NCBI RefSeq assembly: GCF_020166515.1
Contig: NZ_JAINZT010000007.1
Location: 186,001-250,000 of the forward strand
Origin: Robertkochia flava
GTDB taxonomy: Bacteria > Bacteroidota > Bacteroidia > Flavobacteriales > Flavobacteriaceae
Direction of reading: 5' to 3'
Length of the DNA stretch: 64,000 bases
Within the stretch, counting starts at the first letter, position 1. Every line of letters begins with the position of its first letter. Below the pieces are notes generated by a model that saw only the letters and a program-made list of their open reading frames with translations, was not told where the DNA came from and did not search any database. This document shows, piece by piece, positions 53,119 to 62,100 of the stretch. The translations under genes were made by a program, and so were the position numbers.

Positions 53119-53137
53119 ATAAATAAACCGGGATTAA

Positions 53138-56100
53138 ATGGCGTTAAAGTTACTTCCTTCAGTACATCGATTTTCAGGCAATCTTAAACTTTCTAATTTT
53201 CACATCAGCATCCTGTTTTTGGTATGTGTATTCCTCATATCCGCCCGGGGTAAGGCTCAAACCGTAAGTTTTGGGGAAACAGGACTTGTGGGAGAGGGGC
53301 TTACAAAGCCAACTTCTCTTGCTTTTGGGCCGAACAATAAATTATATGTATCCCAACAGAATGGAATAATCTGGGAGCTGACAGTAGTAAGGGATGATGC
53401 CAGTGCGGGTTCCGGAACTTACACCGTAATAGAACAGAAATCTATTTCAACCGTTAAAAATTTTACTCCTAATCACAACGATGATGGTACAATAAATAGT
53501 ACCACGACGCGTCAGATTACAGGAATTTTAGTTACCGGAACTGCATCCAATCCTGTATTGTATGTCACTTCTTCCGACTGGCGAATAGGTGGTGGCGGTG
53601 ATCTGGGAGATGACAGGAATCTTGATACTAATTCCGGAGTGCTCTCAAGATTGGTATGGAACGGGCAAAATTGGATAAAAACCGATCTTGTAAGAGGGTT
53701 GCCCCGGTGCGAGGAAAATCATTCTACAAATGGATTGGAGATGTTCTCTAAGGGGGGCGAAGATTTTCTTTTAGTTCAGCAAGGGGGGAATACCAATATG
53801 GGGGCCCCCTCCAATAATTTTGCAGGAGCAACAGAGACTTTTCTCTCCGGTGCCTTGCTGATTATTAACCTGAGCCAGCTCGAGCAAATGGAAAATGCAA
53901 ATGGGGGACCTTACATTGATCCGCGAACCGGAACTGCTTATGTGTATGACCTCCCTACCCTGAACGATCCTGAGCGGGAAGATATCAATAATTCGGATCC
54001 GCGATTTCCCTATCCGCCGGGACATCCCATGCGTAATGCCACCATTGATGTAGGCGATCCCTTTGGAGGAAATAACGGAATTAATCAGGCCTTTCCGGAA
54101 GCAGGTGGTCCAGTACAGATTTTTGCACCCGGTTTTCGGAATGCTTATGATGTATTGATTAACGCTCAGGGGAGAATATATACCAGTGATAACGGGCCTA
54201 ATTCTCCCTGGGGTGGTCCTCCATTGATTTATAACAATTCTGGAGTCCTAAAAGGTGACGATAGCAACGCTGCTTATAATCCCGGTGCCGGAGATTATGT
54301 AACTAATGAGTTTAATATCACTAATGGTGTTTCTCACGGAGACCAACTTCATTATATCGGCACGATTAATGACGTTAATGGAAATTATTATGGTGGACAT
54401 CCTGCCCCGATCAGGGCCTTTCCTTCTAAGGCCGGTATTCTCAAATATGTTTATACCAGTGAAGGGTGGGTGAATTCCGGAGCTTATTCGCTTGGTAATT
54501 TACTACAGGGGGTCTCCGGATATTTTAACGGATCTTTCGGTCTTGCAGATTTCCCTGACGATCAAAGACAGGGGAATTACACAACCGATGATATTTCCAA
54601 TCCGGATCTGAACATACTTGATATCGTAGGGTCTTCCACTAACGGAATATGTGAATATACTGCCTCCAATTTCGAGGGGGCCATGCAAGGTGATCTTTTA
54701 ACTGCTACATTTTCATCTACGGGAAAAATTAACCGGTATAAACTGGATGCCAGTGGAACCTCTGTGGTCTTTAAGAATAATTCATTTCTCAGTGGTTTTG
54801 GAAGCCAGCCACTTGATGTGATCGCCCAGGGTGATAATGACCCGTTTCCGGGTACCATTTGGGCGGTAACCTATGGCGCTAATAATATCACCATCTTTGA
54901 GCCATCGGACTTTATCAGTTGCTTATTACCCGGAGACCCCGGATATGATGCGGCATTAGATTATGATAATGACGGTTTCACTAATGGTGATGAGGAGGCT
55001 AACGGTACCAATCCATGTTCTGCCGGTAGTCAGCCGAACGATTTTGATAATGATGGGATTTCAGACCTGACAGATCCTGATGATGATAATGATGGTATTC
55101 CTGATAAGGAAGATCCTTTTGCTATAGACCCTGATAATGGTCTTTCCACAGCTTTACCTCTACAGTACCCATTTTGGAATAACGATCCCGGAACCGGATT
55201 CTTTGGTCTTGGGTTTACCGGGTTAATGATGGATCCCGGTTTTGCTACAGATTATCTCGATCAGTTCGATGAAACCAACTTGTCGTTTGGGGGTGCTGCT
55301 GGGAAGGCTTCCATTGATGAGACCAGCCAGGGGGATGCTTTGGGAGGTCAAAATGATCAGGATTATGGATTTCAGTTTGGTATTGATGTGGATATCAATT
55401 CTCCTCCCTTCACTATTCAATCAGGATTGGATACGCCCTTTAGCGGAATTCCTCCCCAGCCAGGGCAGGAATATGGGATTTACATAGGAACCGGGGATCA
55501 GGATAATTATTTGAAGCTGGTAATTATGGATGGCGTTAGCGGGGGAGATGCAGTAAGCGGTATTCGGATCTTGCTGGAGGAACAGGGAAATGTCACCTTG
55601 TCTGAAAAGTTCGACGTTCCCGGACTTCTGAATACAAATACGATAAATTTATATATCAGTGTAGATCCTTCTGCTAATCTGGCAACCTGTTATTATTCTC
55701 TTGATGGTGGGGGAACCATCAATTCTTTAGGTTCAGCAATCCCGATTCCCAATAGCTTTTTAGATCCAAACGACGCCCATGGCCTTGCCGTAGGAATAAT
55801 CGCTACAAATGGAGGGGCGGCCACCTATCCTGCCACCTGGGATTACATCAATGTCACCCAGGATCAGCCAGGTATTTTGGAAGCAGTGCCATTAACTATG
55901 GATTACGGTAATGTTCTCATCAATGGGTCGGATAATGCTTTAAGCCTTGAACTGAACAACGGGGGGGGAGCAACAGACCCGCCGATTTCTGTCACTGCTC
56001 TCAACATCTCTGGTCCGGATAGCGAGCTTTTTACCTTTAATGCAAACCTGCCACAGGTGATCGGTTCGGGTGAAACCGGAATTATTCCGATAACGATAAC

Positions 56101-59100
56101 TCCGGGGAGTATCCCGGGAGCAGTTTCTGCGAACCTCGAGGTTGTACATTCAGGGGTTAATAGTCCGCTACAAATAAGTTTGAAGGCAGAACAGGTGGAG
56201 GTATTGAATTCTACAGTAATCCGTATCAATTCCGGGGGGGCTCAGCAAAATTATTTAGGGAATGTATACGACGCAGACCAGTATTTTTCAGGAGGTAAGA
56301 CCTATGCAAATTCGTCAGCCCAGGTTCCGGCGCTGTTTCAATCAGAACGCAGTGCCAAACCACCACAATTCGGGTATAATATCCCGGTACCTGATGGGGA
56401 TTATACCGTAAACATGTATTTTGCCGAGATCTTTTGGGGCGCCACCGGAGGTGGAGCCGGGGGAACGGGATCGCGCGTATTCGATGTAACCCTGGAAGGA
56501 AACCTGGTATTGGATAATTTTGATATCTATGCGGAGGCAGGACCGGAAACTCCGGTGATGAAATCATTTGACCTTACCATCACAGACGGAGAAGTGAATA
56601 TTTTCCTGGATGCTTCGTCGGCTGTGGGAGGAGCCGATCAACCAAAGATTTCAGCTATTGAGATTCTCAGTGCAGCAAATCTGAACCCCGTTGCTGTTAT
56701 TGGTGCCTCTGTAACTTCGGGGCCTGCGCCCCTGACGGTAAATTTCACGGCATCCGATTCTCAGGATGATGATGGGATCGTATCTTATTTATGGGACTTT
56801 GGTGACGGCAACAGTTCTCAGGAGGAGAATCCTGTGCATATATACAATATTGAAGGCACGTACACGGTAACACTTACCGTGACAGATTCCAGAGGAGCTT
56901 CAGATACCGCAACCGCTGAGATACAGGTTGATCCTTCGTCCTCTAACTCAGGGTTCCAGCTAAGGATCAATTCCGGGGGGTCTACAACTACCTATGCCGG
57001 AAAGGCCTTCCTGGCCGATCAATATTTTATAGGAGGTAAAGTGTATACCAATACCGATGTAGCATTACCTGCATTATTCCAATCGGAACGCAGCGCAAAT
57101 CCACCAACTTTTGAGTACCAGATTCCGGTGATCAATGGGCAGTACCAGGTTAACCTTTACTTTGCGGAGATCTATTTCGGTGCAACGGGAGGAGGTGCCG
57201 GCGGTTCCGGTCTGCGCGTATTTGATGTATCCCTGGAAGGTGCACTGGTATTGGATAACTACGACATATACGCTGAGGCCGGAGCGGAAACCCCTGTGAT
57301 AAAAACCTTTACCACCCAGGTAAATGACCAATCGCTGGATCTTTATTTTTCAGCCCTTTCCCAGGACGGAGGCATAGACCAGCCTAAGATTGCAGCTATA
57401 GAAATTATTGGTATCGACGATGGAAGTTTTTTACCTATAACCATAGCCAACATTTCCAATCAAACCAATAATCCCGGGGAAATCGCTAGTCTGGCAGTAG
57501 CAGCATCCGGAGGAGATCCTAATGAAAACTTCACGTATGCTATTTCCGGCCAACCCGATGGGGTGGATATAGAACCTACCAACGGCCAGATTTATGGGGA
57601 AATTTTAAACTCGGCCCTTACAGGAGGTCCCCAGGGAAATGGGGTTCATAATGTTGTGGTTACCGTGACCAAACCCGGATCAGATCCGGCGCAGGAAAAT
57701 TTTACATGGACCGTTTCAGAAGAAAACCTGGTTTGGAATGATAAAGCAGAGAACCTGTCCTATACGGCCCGCCATGAATGTGCTTTTGTTCAGTCGGGTG
57801 ATAAATTCTATCTCTTCGGGGGTCGTGAGAGCCCATCCACAGTAGATGTATATGACTATTCCACCAATACCTGGATAAACAATGCCAATAGCGCTCCACA
57901 GGATTTTAATCACATTCAGGCAGTGGCCTATGATGGTCTGATCTGGGTAGTTACCGGTTTTAAGACCAATGCATATCCGAATGAGCAGAATATCGACAAC
58001 ATATGGGCATTTAATCCTGTTTCCAATACATGGTACCAGGGACCTGAGATACCCTCTGCACGAAAGAGAGGAAGTGCAGGAACAGTGCTTTATAATAATA
58101 AGATCTATGTTTTAGGGGGGAATACAAATGGGCATGACGGGGGGTATGTTCCCTATTTTGATGTATACGATCCTGCTACCGGAAGCTGGAATACCCTTGC
58201 CGATGCTCCCCGGGCGAGAGATCATTTTCATACTGCGGTGATCAACGGTAAATTATATGCAGCAGGAGGGAGGCTCTCCGGAGGAAATGGAGGTGTTTTT
58301 GGCCCGGTAATTCCCGAAGTTGATGTCTATGATTTTGCAACCAATACCTGGTCGACCTTGCCTGCTTCTCAGAATATTCCGACTCCAAGGGCTTCAACGG
58401 CTACCGTGGCATTCCAGGGGAAGTTATTCGTAATGGGGGGAGAAGCAGAATCTTCAACGGTATCTTCGGCTTACAATTTAACCGAGATCTATGATCCGGT
58501 AAGTAATACCTGGGAAACCGGTCCGGCTATGAATTACGGACGTCATGGTACCCAGGCCATCGTATCAGGACAAGGCATCCATATCACGGCAGGATCGCCC
58601 AACAGGGGAGGTGGAAAGCAAAAGAATATGGAGTATCTCAACGTTGATGCCCCGCAGGGAAACCCACTTAATGAGAGTGAATTACTGCTGCCCTCTGAGG
58701 TTACTTTTGCCCAGGGAGAGACTAAAATTGTGGACCTGAATGTGGGTAATGGTAATATGGGAATATGGCTCGAAAATATCACTACGGTCGGTGATGATGC
58801 TGACCAGTTCGTTGTGGAAACCACGCCTGTTTCCCATCGGTTACTGACCTCCGGATCGAGCTTTAACCTTACTTTGAAACATGCAGGAACAAAGGAAAAT
58901 GCTAGTGTTCCCCTGGAAATCACCTACAACGGAGGGCAGGTGGCTACAGTTTTTCTCAATGTTGGTGCCACAGGACCTACCGCAGTTGCCGATGCCAGTG
59001 TGTTGACTGGTCCGGTGCCATTGGAAGTGAGTTTTACCGGAAGTAATTCTGTCCCCGGTGATAATCCGATTGCCAGTTATTCCTGGGATTTTGGAGATGG

Positions 59101-62100
59101 AAGCTTTTCAACAGCCGTAGATCCGGTCCATACTTATTCCGCTGCCGGTAATTATACGGTACTTTTGACCGTGACGGATGAATTGGGGTTAACTGACCAG
59201 ACCAGTCTGCAAATATCGGCAGAAGCAACCGGTCCTGCCGGAGACTTCGTAGAAAGTTTTACCCTGATTAATGCAGATACCGATTCGGAGTTATTAACCC
59301 TTACCGAGGGACAAATTGTGGATATTGGTATAGTGGGTGGTGTAGGTTTAAATATCAGGGCAAATACGAATCCTTCGGTAGTAGGCAGTGTAATTCTGGA
59401 TCTTCAGGGACCGCAAAGTAATAACAGGAAGGAGTCTGTTGCTCCATATACACTTTTTGGAGATTCTTCAGGGGATTATTTTTCTCAGGTGTTGCCCGAA
59501 GGGAATTATACCATAACAGCAACTCCGTATAGTGCATCGGGAGGTAACGGAGATCCCGGAACACCCCTAACCATAAACTTCAGTATCGGACAGCCTGTTG
59601 GAGCTTCAGGTCCAACAGCAGTAGTCTCATCTGATGTGGCTACAGGAGAAGCTCCGTTAGAAGTGAATTTCACTGGTAGCGGATCCTCTCCCGGAGATCA
59701 TGCGATAGCCTCCTATGAATGGGATTTCGGGGATGGAGTAACCTCGGCAGAAACAGATCCTGTGCATACCTATGAATCACCAGGACAGTATACAGCAATC
59801 CTTACAGTAACTGATGTCCAGGGAAATGCAGATTCAGCATCTAAAACCATAGAGGTATTTTTAACCGGTACCTTTAATACGTATTATGTAAGTAATTCAG
59901 GGAACGACGCGAATTCGGGAACAGATCCATCCTCACCCTGGCAAACCCTGGATCAGGTAAACAGCTTTAGCTTTAAGGCCGGAGACACGATTTTATTGGA
60001 ATCCGGAGGGGTCTTTAGCGGTGGTATCATTCTAAATGCTGACGATGGTTCCGACCCATTGATGCCAAATTTAATAAGTACTTATAACGGAAGTCAGCCG
60101 GCAACCATCGAGTCGGGCGACCTGACGGCGATACAGGTGGTAGATCGGGGGGCAATTGAAATAAAGAATTTAGTTTTAAAAGGGAGTGGTCCCAACCAGA
60201 ATAGCGGATTCGGTATTCTGCTTTTAAACCAGCTGTCCGGCAACCAGAAACTTTCTCATGTACTTGTATCGAATTGCTCCGTTAGCGGTTTTGGAGAATC
60301 GGGGATTGCTATTGCCGGTGTTAATGATATCTCCGGATTTGAGGAAGTTACCCTTGAAAATCTAAAGGTATTTGACTGCCGGGATCGTGGAATTACATCA
60401 GTTGGGTTTTTTAGTCCTGATAAATTGGGATATTCTCATAGTAATATAACCGTGAATTCCTGTGAGGTCTTTAATATTACTGGCTATGACAAAGGCGAAC
60501 ACTCCGGAAATGGAATCGTGCTCTCGGATGTCCAAAATTCGGTCATAGCGTATTCCACGGTGTACAATTCAGGACAGGGTAACACCAATTGCGGAGGGCC
60601 CATGGGTATCTGGTATTACGATGCAGACCAGGTGGTCATTCAATACAATGAAGTTTACGGGATGAATGCCGGTAGAGGCTGTGACGGTGGCGGATTCGAC
60701 CTGGACGGGGGAGTGACCAACGGAATCATTCAATACAATTATGCTCACGATAATCAGGGCCCAGGAATATTGATAGGTCAGTTTGAAAATTCAAGGACAA
60801 TGGATAATATCCAGGTGAGATACAACATCCTTGAAAATGATGCCAAAGTCAACCTCGGAGCGATAACACTATTTAATGAAAACCCGGATAAAGCTCCACA
60901 GAACATAAGTATTTACAACAATACCGTATATCTTTCCGGGTCAGATGGAAGAACAGACCGTATGGCAGTTTTGGTTACCAACACTCCAAATAGCCTGGGC
61001 AGCGGAGTTAACTTCTACAATAATATTTTTGAAGTTCATGGAACCCCCGGACTGGTATCTGTTCCTTCCGGGTCTAATGTTGGATTCTTTGGTAACCTTT
61101 ATTACGCACCTGATAATTTTACAATAGATTATCTGGGCACCACTTATGGAACACTTGATGCATTCAGAAACACGGGCAATGAGGTGCATAACGGTTCAGA
61201 CCTGGGCATTACTGCCGACCCATTATTTGATGAACCCGGATCAGGGGTCACTATCGGTATAGGCAATGCACTGGAGAGTTTAACCGGATATAAATTCGGA
61301 CCGGGTTCTCCGGCAGTAAATGCCGGGCTGGATCTTGAGCAGGATATAGCTCAGATCTCAAATACCGGTGGATTGGATTTTTATGGGAACGCAAACCTTG
61401 TTGGGAGCACTCAGGATGCAGGAGCATATGAATTTGAGACGGCAACCGCTGCAGGTCCTGTCGCAATTCTGTCATCAGATGTTACCCAGGGAGAAGCCCC
61501 CCTTGAGGTGAATTTTACAGGGAGTGGGTCTGTTCCCGGAGACAGCCCTATTGTAGCCTATAGTTGGGATTTCGGAGACGGGACAACAGCAACGACAGCA
61601 GATCCGACGCATACCTTTACTTCGGCAGGCAACTATACAGTGGTCCTTTCTGTAACCGACCAACAGGGGATTGAAGACACAGTAGAAACAGTTATAAATA
61701 TAACTAACCCTGCACCGGAAGGAGATGCTGTCGTGAGCTTTACCCTGGTGAATGCAGATAATGATACGGATATATTTAACCTGACAGAAGGACAGATCCT
61801 TGATGTTAATGAGGTGGGTCAGCTGGGGTTGAATATTCGTGCAAATACGGATCCTCAGGTTGTGGGCAGCGTCATATTCGATCTTCAGGGGCCGGTGAGT
61901 ACTGCGAAGACAGAATCGGTGGCTCCCTATGCCTTGTTCGGAGATTCATCCGGAAATTATTTTGCCCAAAACTTTCCGGAGGGGTCATACTCCCTTACCG
62001 CTACTCCGTATAGTGCTTCCAAAGGCGGGGGGACTGCAGGAACACCCCTTACCCTGAATTTCTCAATCGGAGCGGTTCCCGGAACAAACGGACCTACTGC

